DNA from: Bacteroidia bacterium
GTDB lineage: Bacteria > Bacteroidota > Bacteroidia > Flavobacteriales > Schleiferiaceae
Direction of reading: 5' to 3'
DNA: 64,000 bases
NCBI GenBank assembly: GCA_030424545.1
Contig: JAUHWL010000004.1
Coordinates: forward strand, 1 to 64,000
Part shown: one piece after another, positions 1-9,601 of the stretch
Numbering within the stretch: position 1 is the stretch's first letter
How the letters are laid out: the number at the start of each line of letters is the position of its first letter
Position numbers and translations under genes: made by a program
Notes under the pieces: generated by a model
Database searches by the model: none
Told to the model about the DNA's origin: nothing
What the model saw: only the letters and a program-made list of their open reading frames with translations

Positions 1-1
1 C

Positions 2-214
2 AATTTCACTTACATTGTTATGGGAGATGCTGATGCTACATTCAATACGCAAGTAATGGACATTAACGGTAGAGTATTATTCGCTGAATCGTTTACAAGT
101 TCATCTACTATATCATCTCGCCAAATCTCATTGCAAGGTTTTGCTGCAGGTGTGTATGTGATAAAAGTATCGAGTAACGAATCAAGTACAGTAGAAAGAA
201 TTATTATTCAATAA
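2..214 (+). CDS. C-terminal end of a T9SS-sorted secreted protein (5' partial)
   Basis: The frame is open from base 2, so the gene begins outside the window. The visible ~70 residues have the layout of a type A T9SS sorting domain: a short beta-rich module with the D-x-x-G-R-V turn (DINGRVLF), the G-x-Y-V-I-K-V strand (GVYVIKVSS) and a short basic/hydrophobic end (VERIIIQ). In this family the domain directs export through the type IX system and anchoring at the surface. The passenger domain is not visible, so the protein's role cannot be stated. A strong hairpin follows the stop. Confidence 0.8.
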   Translation, partial: NFTYIVMGDADATFNTQVMDINGRVLFAESFTSSSTISSRQISLQGFAAGVYVIKVSSNESSTVERIIIQ

Positions 215-235
215 GCTTTTTAAAATCTAAAAAAG

Positions 236-264
236 AAAGCCCCACGCTATTAGCGTGGGGCTTT
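236..264. terminator. Bidirectional rho-independent terminator
   Basis: A 13-bp perfect stem (AAAGCCCCACGCT / AGCGTGGGGCTTT) around a 3-base loop, with A-rich and T-rich flanks. It sits between two convergent genes and can serve both. Confidence 0.85.
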
Positions 265-294
265 TATCATTCAAGAATAACCTACTTGCTTATA

Positions 295-918
295 TTATTT
301 GGTAGCAACCAAGTTTATTGTTAAGGCAATGTTATCAGATAAAATCATGTCTTTCATATAATGTACCCAGGCAACATCATATTTCTGACGATCAAAAACC
401 AACTTACCTTTTATGTTTAAGCCACTTTCAGTTACATCAATAGAGGTAATATTAAAAGTTTCTTGGTTTGTTTTTCCACGTACAGTTAAATCACCTGTAG
501 CTTTGTTGCCTTCTACAGAAGTAATCACAAACGTAGAAGTAGGGTAGGTAGCAGATGCAAAGAAGTCTTCGCTTGACAAGTGGTTTTGCAAATCAGCAAT
601 TCTTCCACCATCTACATCTTTGTAAGAAGCAGAATCTGTTGGATAAAAAGTGGTCATGTCAACTGTAAATTCTCCGCCAACAAGTTTGTTGTCTGCCATT
701 TCAACCATTCCACTTTGTAAGTTTACATAACCATCGTGGCCATATATCCCTGCAACTTCACCTCTCCAATTAATTTCTGATGCTTCAACATCAGTTGTGT
801 ACGTAGTGGCTTCTGTAACAACTTCGTCAACTACAACCTCTTCTGGTGTTTCACCTTCGCTACACGCAACAAATAATAAAGTTGACAATGCTAAAATGGT
901 ATTTATTCCTTTTTTCAT
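295..918 (-). CDS. YceI-like lipoprotein
   Basis: 207 aa. Residues 1-20 form a lipoprotein signal ending in a lipobox-like LLFVAC, followed by an acidic E/V/T-rich linker. From about residue 45 the sequence matches the YceI-like lipocalin fold: it opens with INWRGEV, has alternating beta strands, the GGEFTVDMTTF segment, and ATGDLTVRGKTNQ, typical of the family's 'G-LT-RG-T' strand. YceI proteins are periplasmic/outer-membrane proteins that bind isoprenoid-like lipids. The substrate here is unknown. It is monocistronic and convergent with the preceding gene. Confidence 0.8.
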   Translation of the reverse strand: MKKGINTILALSTLLFVACSEGETPEEVVVDEVVTEATTYTTDVEASEINWRGEVAGIYGHDGYVNLQSGMVEMADNKLVGGEFTVDMTTFYPTDSASYKDVDGGRIADLQNHLSSEDFFASATYPTSTFVITSVEGNKATGDLTVRGKTNQETFNITSIDVTESGLNIKGKLVFDRQKYDVAWVHYMKDMILSDNIALTINLVATK

Positions 919-950
919 TTTTGTTTTAAATTAATGTTTAAACTTTCGTG

Positions 951-958
951 CAAATATA
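951..958 (-). promoter_or_regulatory. Possible Bacteroidota -7 promoter element for the YceI gene
   Basis: On the minus strand the octamer TATATTTG matches the Bacteroidota -7 consensus TAnnTTTG and lies ~33 bases before the YceI start codon. No clear TTG -33 box stands at the right spacing, so this is tentative. Confidence 0.35.
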
Positions 959-1061
959 CACTAATAGATGTTATAACATTAAACTGGATATAATGTTTTA
1001 ATTTACCCTAAAAAATCTAAAATATTGATTATAAAAATGTATAGATTACCCCCTAAATTCA

Positions 1062-2246
1062 TTAGTGCGAATGGCCACCGGCATTTCCATCTGATAAAAG
1101 TCCAAATGCGCCCTTTGTTAAGATTTTTTTGCTTTTCGAAACATCAGCAGCGTTTACGATTTCTACAAAACCTTTGTAGGTATTGCCTAAAACAACCTTT
1201 TGCTTCTTAAAGTGATAGCCATGATCATTTTTACTATCTAAAATAAGTACGTAATTTTCATCATCAAGATTTATAATGGCTTCTTCAGGAAGTGCCATAA
1301 TCTCTTTTTCTGAAGTAAAAATTTGTGCCTCAATGTACATGCCCGGAATAAAAATTTCTTCGGTATGTTCATCTTCTACATGCCCGTGAATGCGCACAGT
1401 TCTGCGTGCTTCATCTATTTCTTGATTTATTAAATATACCGTTCCGTAATGTTCTTCATGTATTTTATTCTGCACATGAAATTTTATGGTTTGCCCAATT
1501 CTTACATCTTGCAAATCTTTTTCATAGATATTCAATTCTAAGTGCATATGATCTGTATTGATAATCGTAACGATTGGGCTTTGGGCATTTAAGTAAATTC
1601 CTGTTTCGGCACCTACACTAGTAACATAGCCACTTATTGGCGTTTTTACTTTTATTTCGGTGCTAATGTTTGCTATGGTTAAACTTTCGGGATCAATGTT
1701 CATCATGGCCAATTGCTTTTTTAGTGATTGAAAGGAAGATAGAGCCATATTGTAATCTGCTTCTGCTTTAACGGCATTTTTTTGCGCAGTACTTTTATCG
1801 GCAACCAAATTTCTCTGACGTTCAAATTCACTTTTTAAATGCACTAAATTGCTTTTAACAGCCAAGTACTCTTGTTGCAGTTTTGCATATTCTGGATTTT
1901 CTAGCACCGCTACAGTTTGGCCTTTTACTACTTTTTTCCCGGGTAGTAAATGTATTTTTTTTACAAATCCTCCAAAAAAGGCGCTAACTACAGCTTTGTT
2001 TTCTGGTGCAACTTCAAATACCCCGTTGGTACTTATTGCTTCGTTAATTTTCTTTGTTTCAATGTTGCCAAGAACAAAATCAGAAGCTTCAAATTGAGCT
2101 AATGAAACCTCTACAACTTCGTTTTCCTCAACATGATTATGTTGGTCCGAGGATGATTCGGGTTCTGTATTTGCGCAACTTGTAATCAATAGGGCGACAA
2201 CTAGAAGCGAAAAAAATGTACTTTTTTTAAAGTGAGAATGTTTCAT
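1062..2246 (-). CDS. RND efflux periplasmic adaptor (CusB/CzcB family)
   Basis: 394 aa membrane-fusion protein. It has an N-terminal lipoprotein signal (LLITSCAN) and a His/acid-rich segment near residues 35-45 (DQHNHVEENE) that may contact metal. A barrel-sandwich/lipoyl half (AVVSAFFGGFVKKIHLLPGKKVVKGQ) is followed by a helical hairpin (about 115-175), then the second lipoyl half (VKTPISGYVTSVGAETG) and beta-barrel domains. The C-terminus is His-rich (GGHSH). It follows the pump gene by 3 bases, so it should be co-translated. Together they would form a periplasm-spanning heavy-metal efflux complex; Zn/Co/Cd versus Cu/Ag cannot be decided from sequence. Confidence 0.9.
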   Translation of the reverse strand: MKHSHFKKSTFFSLLVVALLITSCANTEPESSSDQHNHVEENEVVEVSLAQFEASDFVLGNIETKKINEAISTNGVFEVAPENKAVVSAFFGGFVKKIHLLPGKKVVKGQTVAVLENPEYAKLQQEYLAVKSNLVHLKSEFERQRNLVADKSTAQKNAVKAEADYNMALSSFQSLKKQLAMMNIDPESLTIANISTEIKVKTPISGYVTSVGAETGIYLNAQSPIVTIINTDHMHLELNIYEKDLQDVRIGQTIKFHVQNKIHEEHYGTVYLINQEIDEARRTVRIHGHVEDEHTEEIFIPGMYIEAQIFTSEKEIMALPEEAIINLDDENYVLILDSKNDHGYHFKKQKVVLGNTYKGFVEIVNAADVSKSKKILTKGAFGLLSDGNAGGHSH

Positions 2247-2249
2247 TTT

Positions 2250-5200
2250 TTAGTTGGTTAAATAGTTTGCTTCTAGAATAGTAAGATTGTAATTGAGGAG
2301 CGATTCAAAGTAAGTTAATTGAATATTCCTTGCATTTTCTATGAGCAAGGCAAATTCAAGAAAATCTATTTCCCCTTCTCTAAATGCGTTTTTTGCATGA
2401 AATACAATTTCTTTACTCAACGCATTTCCAACGGTATTGTAATAATCTATTTCTTGTTGGTACAGTTTTAAATCTGATAATAAGCCTAAGTACTTGGCAT
2501 TTAAAATGCGCTTATAATTTTCGGCTTCTTTACGCATGATTAAGACCTCTGTTTTTGAGGCATCTATTTTAGATTTGTTTGCACCAAACCATAAGGGTAC
2601 AGAAATGCCCGCCTGAAAACCCGTGTAAACATTTGGGTCTGGGCCCGTATTACTGCCTCTAAAAACGGTTACAGACAAATCGGGGAGGAGGTAGTTTTTT
2701 TCTACAGCCAAGGCTTGCTCAGATATTTTTAAAGACTGTTCGTAATAATTGATTCCTGGGTGATTTGATGTGTCTAGTGAACTCAAAGGAATTGGTGTAA
2801 AATCATCTAAACTGATGACGTAAGAGGTATCGGTTTGCAACCACTGATTTAATTCGATATGCGCTTTTAAACCAGACTCTTGACTTTGTTTAAACCGCAG
2901 AGAAACCTCTCTGTGCTTTGTTTCGGCTGTTAGTTTTTCTAAATAGTTTGTTTCGCCATGTTTAAATCTGTTTTCTGCAGCTATAGAAAATTGCTCATAA
3001 ACACTATCTAAATAGGCATAATTTTTTGACACCAATTTCCAAAACAACACGTTGTAGTAGGCAGTAGAAACTTCTTTGGTTAAGATTCTTTTTTCTATGT
3101 TATACGATTGTGTGGCTAGGCCTACTTTGCTTTTTAGCAATTTTCTTTGTGCCCCATAAATGGTCGGAAATTGCATTTCTTGATTAATGCCCCACACCCG
3201 TAGAGGAATATTATTGGGTGCTATGTTATTCTGATCGAAATTGTAGAATACTTGTGTTTTGTCAATATTCCACCCACTACCAACCAATTGGCTGTTTTGC
3301 TCTATGCGCATAGAACTGGCTTGAAGACTTCGGTTGTTTTTTAGCGCAATTTCTATGGCGTCTTCTAGCGTGATTTTTTTGGGTTTTTCTTGGCCAAAAC
3401 TGCTTAATGGTAGCATAAACACCAACAGCAATGCCAGCGTATTTACACTAAATTTTGGTTTATCTGCGTTTTTGTCTCGATTAAAAATGGCATATAAAAC
3501 GGGCAAAACAACAAGCGTTAAAAAAGTTGCCGAGATTAATCCGCCAATGACAACGGTTGCTAACGGACGCTGAACTTCGGCCCCGGCCGATGTAGAAATG
3601 GCCATAGGTAAAAAGCCGAGAGCTGCCGCTGTTGCCGTTAATAAAACGGGTCTCAATCTTTTTCGTGTACCTGTTTTTATTAGCTCATTAATATTTTGCA
3701 TTCCGCTTTTTTTCAATTCTTTAAACTCCTCTAAAAGTACAATGCCATTGAGCACAGCAATACCAAATAAAGCAATAAAACCTACACCTGCCGAAATGCT
3801 AAATGGCAAGCCGCGCATGTATAAAAGTATCACACCGCCAATGGCCGACATGGGTATGGCGCTATAAATCAGTAACGCATCTCTAACAGAATTAAAGGCG
3901 AAATAGAGCAGAATAAAGATGAGCAATAAGGCAACAGGCACAGCCACTGTAAGGCGTGCACGAGCAGTTTTTAAATTCTCAAACTGGCCACCATATTCTA
4001 CGGTATAGCCAGCGGGTAATTTTACGTTTTGTTCAACCCGATTTTGCACATCCTTTACCACCGATTCTAAATCTCTATTGCGCACATTTACGCCAACTAC
4101 AATTCTGCGTTTGGTATTATCTCTGGAAATTTTAGCCGGACCTTTGGTATAAACAATTTCGGCAAATTCGCTTAGGGGCATTTGGCCACCATTGGGCAAT
4201 TTTACGCTGGCCATTCTTAAGTTTTCTATATCCTGTCGGTGCAATTCATCATAACGTACAACAAGGTCAAATTGCTTTTCTCCTTCAAAAACAGTTCCTG
4301 CTGATGTTCCGGCAAATCCCATGGTAAGCACTTTGTTTAAATCGGCAATGTTTACCCCATACTTGGCTACGCGTTGGCGATTGTATTTTACACTCATTTG
4401 GGGTAATCCGGCTACTTTTTCTACAATGATATCTGCAGCGCCATCAACACCTTCTATGGCGGCTTGTACTTCTAGTGCTTTGTTGTAGAGTACATCTAAA
4501 TCTTCGCCAAAAATTTTAATCGCTAAGTCTGCTCTAACGCCTGTCATTAATTCGTTAAAGCGCATTTCTATGGGTTGCGTAAATTCATAATCAATACCAG
4601 GAATTATACTCAAGGCCTCTTTAAATTTATTGGCCAACTCATCTTTTGTTTTTGCCGATGTCCATTGTTTTTTCGGAATTAGTTTAATAATAACATCACT
4701 TTCTTCCATGCTCATGGGGTCGGTGGGTACCTCGGCTGCGCCAATTCTTGTTACAACTTGTTCTACCTCCGGAAATGTGAGTAATATCTTTTCTATTTCT
4801 GTTGTAATTTCTACTGTTTTGCTTAGCGATGTACCTGTAGGAAGTACGGGCTGAATCACAAAATCACCCTCATCTAACGTGGGTATAAACTCTCCGCCCA
4901 TATTTATAAAAAGTAGGGCGGTGCCTATAAACAAAGCAATTGCCGATGCCAATACAAGTTTTTTCTTTTGCAAAGCCCACGTTAATATGGGTTGGTATTT
5001 GCGGTCTAAAAATTTTATAAGCCGTGTTGATATGGTTCGTTTGTTGGGGTCTGTTGGCTTAATAAAGAGCGAAGCCATTACCGGCACGTAAGTAAAACAC
5101 AAAATCATGGCACCAATTAGGGCAAACACAAAAACGAGGGCCATGGGTTTAAACATTTTTCCTTCAATGTTTGCTAAAGTTAAAATGGGAATAAACACGA

Positions 5201-6584
5201 TGATGATAATCAATTGTCCAAATATGGCAGAATGCATCATTTTAGAGGCACCTTGAAATGTGATTTTATCTCTTAAACCTTGTTGCTCTCCTTTGGGCAA
5301 AGCCATCAAATCATTGCGTTGGTTCGTGATTTTATAGGCGATGTATTCAACAATAATAACGGCACCGTCTATAATAATCCCAAAATCTATAGCCCCCAAA
5401 CTCATGAGGTTGGCATCTACATCAAATAAGTACATTAATGAAAGTGCAAAGAGCAATGTTAGTGGTATAACAGAGGCAACAACCAAACCAGAGCGCCAAT
5501 TGCCAAGCAGGAGAACAACCACAAAAATTACAATTAAACATCCTAGAACAAGGTTTTCGGCTATGGTAAATGTTGTTTTGTCTATTAACTCGCTGCGCTC
5601 CAAAAAGGGATTAATGGTTACTCCTTTGGGCAAGGCCGTTTTTATTTCCGCCACACGATTTTTTACAGCATTTATAACGGCTTTGGTATTTCCGCCTTTA
5701 AGCATCATAACTTGACCCAGCACTTTTTCGCCCTCGCCATTGCCCGTAATTGCACCAAAGCGGTTTGCATGTCCAAATCCTACTTCTGCAACATCTTTTA
5801 TAAAAATCGGAATGCCCGCTCGGTTGGCTACAACGATGCTTTCTATGTCTTCTAATTTGGTTATGAGTCCTTCGCCACGAATAAAATAGCTCTTGTTTGT
5901 TTTTTCAAGATAGGCCCCACCGGCAATGCTGTTGTTGTTTTCTAAAGCCTCAAAAACATCAAACATAGAAAGTTGCATCGCGCGTAGCCGCTCTGGATTA
6001 ACAGCAACCTGATATTCTTTTAAAAAACCGCCCCAGGTATTTACTTCTACTACCCCCGGAATTCCTGAAAGCTGACGCTTTACAATCCAATCTTGAATGG
6101 TTCTGAGGTCTGATATAGAATAATTGTTTTTATATGCCGGATCTACATCTAAAACATATTGATAAATTTCTCCCAACCCCGTAGTAACAGGGCCCATAAA
6201 TGGATTTCCAAATCCGGCAGGTATTTTTTCTTCGGCACTTTTAATTTTCTCGGCAATGAGCTGGCGGGGCAGGTAAGTGCCCATATCATCTTTAAAAACA
6301 ACCGTTACCACTGATAGGCCAAACTTAGATACAGAACGTATTTCTGTAACACCAGGCAAGTTTGCCATTTCTAACTCTACGGGGTAGGTCAAGAATTTTT
6401 CTACATCTTCTGTGGCCAAATTGCGCGATGTGGTAATTACCTGTACTTGGTTGTTGGTAATATCGGGCACCGCACCAATAGAAAGGTTAGCCAAAGAAAA
6501 TATGCCAAAACCAACAATAGCCCCACAAAATAACAAGACAATTAACTTGTTGTTGATGCTGTTTTGGATGATGCGGTCTAGCAT
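2250..6584 (-). CDS. Heavy-metal RND efflux pump fused to a TolC-like outer-membrane channel (CusA/CzcA-TolC)
   Basis: 1444 aa. Residues 1-~1040 are a complete HME-type RND pump with twelve predicted membrane helices. The heavy-metal family motif is in TM4 (DFGIIIDGAVIIVE), and the second half carries the matching repeat. From ~1060 a signal-like hydrophobic stretch (LALLLVFMLPLSSFG) leads into ~390 residues of TolC-like alpha-helical channel repeats (LEDAIEIALKNNRSLQASS). The fusion is a known Bacteroidota arrangement and would place a channel secreted into the periplasm behind an inner-membrane pump in one polypeptide. No stop or frameshift is visible at the junction. It lies between the DUF3817 gene and the adaptor in one operon. 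Confidence 0.92.
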   Translation of the reverse strand: MLDRIIQNSINNKLIVLLFCGAIVGFGIFSLANLSIGAVPDITNNQVQVITTSRNLATEDVEKFLTYPVELEMANLPGVTEIRSVSKFGLSVVTVVFKDDMGTYLPRQLIAEKIKSAEEKIPAGFGNPFMGPVTTGLGEIYQYVLDVDPAYKNNYSISDLRTIQDWIVKRQLSGIPGVVEVNTWGGFLKEYQVAVNPERLRAMQLSMFDVFEALENNNSIAGGAYLEKTNKSYFIRGEGLITKLEDIESIVVANRAGIPIFIKDVAEVGFGHANRFGAITGNGEGEKVLGQVMMLKGGNTKAVINAVKNRVAEIKTALPKGVTINPFLERSELIDKTTFTIAENLVLGCLIVIFVVVLLLGNWRSGLVVASVIPLTLLFALSLMYLFDVDANLMSLGAIDFGIIIDGAVIIVEYIAYKITNQRNDLMALPKGEQQGLRDKITFQGASKMMHSAIFGQLIIIIVFIPILTLANIEGKMFKPMALVFVFALIGAMILCFTYVPVMASLFIKPTDPNKRTISTRLIKFLDRKYQPILTWALQKKKLVLASAIALFIGTALLFINMGGEFIPTLDEGDFVIQPVLPTGTSLSKTVEITTEIEKILLTFPEVEQVVTRIGAAEVPTDPMSMEESDVIIKLIPKKQWTSAKTKDELANKFKEALSIIPGIDYEFTQPIEMRFNELMTGVRADLAIKIFGEDLDVLYNKALEVQAAIEGVDGAADIIVEKVAGLPQMSVKYNRQRVAKYGVNIADLNKVLTMGFAGTSAGTVFEGEKQFDLVVRYDELHRQDIENLRMASVKLPNGGQMPLSEFAEIVYTKGPAKISRDNTKRRIVVGVNVRNRDLESVVKDVQNRVEQNVKLPAGYTVEYGGQFENLKTARARLTVAVPVALLLIFILLYFAFNSVRDALLIYSAIPMSAIGGVILLYMRGLPFSISAGVGFIALFGIAVLNGIVLLEEFKELKKSGMQNINELIKTGTRKRLRPVLLTATAAALGFLPMAISTSAGAEVQRPLATVVIGGLISATFLTLVVLPVLYAIFNRDKNADKPKFSVNTLALLLVFMLPLSSFGQEKPKKITLEDAIEIALKNNRSLQASSMRIEQNSQLVGSGWNIDKTQVFYNFDQNNIAPNNIPLRVWGINQEMQFPTIYGAQRKLLKSKVGLATQSYNIEKRILTKEVSTAYYNVLFWKLVSKNYAYLDSVYEQFSIAAENRFKHGETNYLEKLTAETKHREVSLRFKQSQESGLKAHIELNQWLQTDTSYVISLDDFTPIPLSSLDTSNHPGINYYEQSLKISEQALAVEKNYLLPDLSVTVFRGSNTGPDPNVYTGFQAGISVPLWFGANKSKIDASKTEVLIMRKEAENYKRILNAKYLGLLSDLKLYQQEIDYYNTVGNALSKEIVFHAKNAFREGEIDFLEFALLIENARNIQLTYFESLLNYNLTILEANYLTN

Positions 6585-6635
6585 GCGGGTTTATAATTTA
6601 TTGTTTGGGGATTGTAGAATTGCCTTTAGGTTTTT

Positions 6636-6932
6636 CTACTTGGCCTCCATGGTTTTTAAATATTTAGCCTCTAAATAAAAAGTTCCAAATGGAATTAGTG
6701 ATGCTGCAAAGGCCAGAAGTACAAAGCTAAATTTCCACTTATATTCTATCCAGCAACGCAACCCCATAAAGAGGTAGAGAACAAACAATAAACCGTGAAC
6801 CATACCCACAATGTAGTTGGGTTGGGTAATATCTAACATGTATTTTAAAGGCATTGTGATGGCAAAAAGCAGATAACTTATGCCTTCTAATATGGCGATG
6901 GTACGAAACTGGCGAAGAAGTGTTTTGAACAT
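6636..6932 (-). CDS. DUF3817 small membrane protein
   Basis: 98 aa with three predicted membrane helices (about 13-30, 40-62 and 70-88). The opening R-x-x-A-x-L-E-G-x-S-Y and central G-x-x-H-G-x-L-F patterns are typical of DUF3817. Function unknown. It is the first gene of the metal efflux operon, 51 bases before the pump. Confidence 0.8.
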   Translation of the reverse strand: MFKTLLRQFRTIAILEGISYLLFAITMPLKYMLDITQPNYIVGMVHGLLFVLYLFMGLRCWIEYKWKFSFVLLAFAASLIPFGTFYLEAKYLKTMEAK

Positions 6933-7140
6933 TTTATGTGATTACTTTTCTTGTAAATATGAGGGTTAAACTATTTCTGGCGAATATAAGTTTTTCCCCA
7001 ATCTAAGTTGTTCTTTATTGCCAGTATATTGTTAAAATAGGGCCTAATTCAGAATTAATCTTGATTAAAAAAAAATGGAGAATGCCAATCTTATTTAATT
7101 ACTTCGCCAACAAGAATCCACTTGATTTAAACCGTGAAAA

Positions 7141-7638
7141 GTGGAGGTAAAAAAGTGTACACATTGTGCAGTAAATTTAGATGTATTGAAAACGAAAAAA
7201 CAAATTATTGGTAGGTTTGATGTAGTAGATTTACCAAAAATGGATCTTTTTGGTTTGGATGCAAAAGTGGATACCGGAGCGTTTACCAGTGCTATTCATT
7301 ATCATCATGCAGAAGTTATTGTTAAAGACGGCAAAAAGGTGCTGCACTTTACTTTGTTAGATCCTACTCACCCAGAATACAACGACAAAGATTTTTACTT
7401 CGATACCTTTACGACAAGAGAAATTAAAAACTCTTTTGGGCAAAGTGAAGAACGCTATATTATTGAAACCGACATTACTTTGTTTGGCAAAAATTACGTT
7501 ACAGAGTTTTCTTTAAGCGACAGAGGAAGCTTAAAATTCCCCATACTTTTAGGAAGAAAATTATTGCAAAAAGATTTTGTGGTAGATGTTTCTAAAACCA
7601 ATTTATCTTATAAACAAAAAACAAATCTTACAGAATGA
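7141..7638 (+). CDS. RimB-like putative ATP-dependent zinc protease
   Basis: 165 aa. The aspartic-protease-like motif [11 protein letters not shown] lies near residues 41-51, and the closing G-R-K-L-L motif ([18 protein letters not shown]) near 139-156. Both are hallmarks of the family of small retropepsin-like proteins linked to RimK. The start is GTG; an in-frame TTG at about codon 15 is an alternative, because the first 14 residues, which include a CxxC pair (CTHCA), are unusual for the family. The stop overlaps the next start as ATGA, so it is translationally coupled to RimK. By analogy it may trim or process glutamylated substrates; the substrate is unknown. Confidence 0.78.
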   Translation: MEVKKCTHCAVNLDVLKTKKQIIGRFDVVDLPKMDLFGLDAKVDTGAFTSAIHYHHAEVIVKDGKKVLHFTLLDPTHPEYNDKDFYFDTFTTREIKNSFGQSEERYIIETDITLFGKNYVTEFSLSDRGSLKFPILLGRKLLQKDFVVDVSKTNLSYKQKTNLTE

Positions 7639-8549
7639 GGGTAGCTATACTTTCTAGAAATGCAAATTTATATTCTACAAAAAGGCTGGTAGAAGCATGC
7701 GAAAAACGCGGCCACACTGCCGATGTTATTGATGCACTAAAATGTACGTTGGTGATGGAAAAAAACAATCCGTCTATCATTTACAAAGGGCACGTATTAC
7801 CGCATTATGATGCTGTAATTCCACGTATTGGTGCCTCAGTAACATTTTATGGTTCGGCAGTGGTAAGGCAATTCGAAATGCAAAAAGTGTTCTCTGCGGT
7901 AGAGTCTCAGGCGCTTATTAGATCTAGAGATAAACTGCGCAGTTTGCAAATACTTTCTAGGGCAGGATTAGATCTGCCCAAAACCGTTTTTACCAATTAC
8001 TCTAGAGATACAGATTCTATCTTAAAAGGTGTGGGAGGCGCACCCGTAATCATTAAATTACTAGAGGGAACCCAAGGTCTGGGTGTTGTGCTGGCCGAAA
8101 ACGAAAAAGCCGCGGCATCGGTAATTGAAGCGTTTCACGGACTAAAAGCACGGGTTATTGTGCAAGAATTTGTAAAAGAAGCGGGTGGGGCAGATGTACG
8201 TGTTTTTGTGGTTGATGGCAAAGTGGTGGGCGCTATGAAACGCCAAGCCAAAGAAGGCGAATTTCGTTCTAACCTGCACCGAGGAGGGACATCCTCTATT
8301 ATAAAACTTACACGAAAAGAGCAGGCTGCAGCCATCTTGGCGGTTAAGAAACTAGGCCTTAGTGTGGCTGGTGTAGATTTACTGCAAAGCAAACGCGGCC
8401 CGCTAATTTTAGAGGTAAACTCATCTCCGGGATTAGAAGGAATAGAAAAAGCCACAGGCATTGATATAGCCGAAAAAATTGTTGAATTTTTAGAGGCCAA
8501 TACCAAAGCCCCCAAAAAACGAATTCAGAAAGATAAAATAAACGCCTAG
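7635..8549 (+). CDS. rimK: RimK-type alpha-L-glutamate ligase (ATP-grasp)
   Basis: 304 aa, the usual RimK length. It has an N-terminal pre-ATP-grasp domain ([20 protein letters not shown]), a central R-S-R-D-K-L segment, and ATP-grasp motifs: [20 protein letters not shown] (nucleotide binding), [18 protein letters not shown], and the Mg2+-binding [15 protein letters not shown] near the end. RimK enzymes add glutamate to C-termini, classically of ribosomal protein S6. The genes on either side (RimB-like protease, zinc deacylase-like hydrolase) suggest a peptide-modification pathway. The C-terminus is a Lys-rich tail. Confidence 0.9.
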   Translation: MRVAILSRNANLYSTKRLVEACEKRGHTADVIDALKCTLVMEKNNPSIIYKGHVLPHYDAVIPRIGASVTFYGSAVVRQFEMQKVFSAVESQALIRSRDKLRSLQILSRAGLDLPKTVFTNYSRDTDSILKGVGGAPVIIKLLEGTQGLGVVLAENEKAAASVIEAFHGLKARVIVQEFVKEAGGADVRVFVVDGKVVGAMKRQAKEGEFRSNLHRGGTSSIIKLTRKEQAAAILAVKKLGLSVAGVDLLQSKRGPLILEVNSSPGLEGIEKATGIDIAEKIVEFLEANTKAPKKRIQKDKINA

Positions 8550-8551
8550 CT

Positions 8552-9493
8552 GTGAAGGAAATCGTAATCGATGGCAAGCGCATTTTGCCAGGAGAAAATG
8601 TGCAAATCAACGCGCTCATTGCACGGTTGCCCACGCGCACACCCATCAATATACCGGTTTTTGTTTCGCGAGCACTGGTAGATGGCCCAACGCTTTTGGT
8701 CATGGCGGGCATGCATGGCGATGAAACCAATGGCATAGAAATCATGCGCAGGTTTATCTCGTCTAAAGCAAATGTACCTACCACCGGAACGGTGATTGCC
8801 ATTCCTGTTTTTAATGTATATGGATTTATAAACAACAGCCGTGCGCTTCCCGATGGCAAAGATTTAAACCGCTCATTTCCCGGGTCTAAAACCGGATCGT
8901 TGGCCTCGCGCATTGCGTTTTTTATGTCGTCACAAATATTGCCACTTATAGATTTCGGATTAGATTTTCATACGGGCGGAGCCAGCAGAAACAACTATCC
9001 GCAAATTAGAGCAGCGTTTGAACTGGAGAAAGAACGAGAATTGGCTGATGTTTTTGGAGCACCTATTTTAATTAAATCGCCTTTTAGAGAAAAATCGTTG
9101 CGCAAAACAGCTGCCAAAGCAGGCAAAGCCATTTTGGTGTTTGAAGGAGGCGAAACTCTACGCCTACGCAAGCAAGTTGTAGATGTGGGCTACAATGGTA
9201 TTTTAAGAGTGATGAAACATTTGGGTATGCGAGACACCGCACCAGAAGAAAACCAACTGCCCATATTTATAAACAACTCGGCATGGTTGCGCGCCAAACA
9301 CGCAGGCATGTTTCACCTAAGTGTGCGCAATGGTACGCGGGTAGAAAAAAAACAAGTTATAGGCTACATCACGGGGCCTTATGGGCAGTTCGAACATAAA
9401 ATACACGCCCCAAATGCCGGGGTAATTATTGGCCTAAACAACTTCCCCGTGGTAAACATGGGCGATGCCTTGGTGCATATTGGTACGGAGTAA
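8552..9493 (+). CDS. Succinylglutamate desuccinylase/aspartoacylase-family zinc hydrolase
   Basis: 313 aa with a GTG start two bases after rimK stops. Zinc ligands of the M14-like fold are visible: M-H-G-D-E (H and E) near residue 56 and D-F-H-T-G-G near 135. The catalytic-glutamate strand is probably VFEGGETLR near 205. A C-terminal lipoyl-like beta domain ends in HAPNAGVIIGLNN, as in the wider AstE/AspA group. The reaction is amide hydrolysis; the actual substrate, perhaps a glutamyl-modified product of RimK, is inferred from position only. Confidence 0.85.
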   Translation: MKEIVIDGKRILPGENVQINALIARLPTRTPINIPVFVSRALVDGPTLLVMAGMHGDETNGIEIMRRFISSKANVPTTGTVIAIPVFNVYGFINNSRALPDGKDLNRSFPGSKTGSLASRIAFFMSSQILPLIDFGLDFHTGGASRNNYPQIRAAFELEKERELADVFGAPILIKSPFREKSLRKTAAKAGKAILVFEGGETLRLRKQVVDVGYNGILRVMKHLGMRDTAPEENQLPIFINNSAWLRAKHAGMFHLSVRNGTRVEKKQVIGYITGPYGQFEHKIHAPNAGVIIGLNNFPVVNMGDALVHIGTE

Positions 9494-9601
9494 TTCAGCA
9501 AAGAAAAAATGACTTCGTTTTTTAATAAGTTCCGATTTTATTGTTGGTAATTTATTCTGAGAATCGAAGGTTTTAGGTTCAAACATTTGTATTATTGGTT
9601 C

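Noticed and set aside
8359-8913. 184-residue minus-strand frame under rimK and the zinc hydrolase
   Set aside because: Complete overlap with two well-supported genes in other frames.
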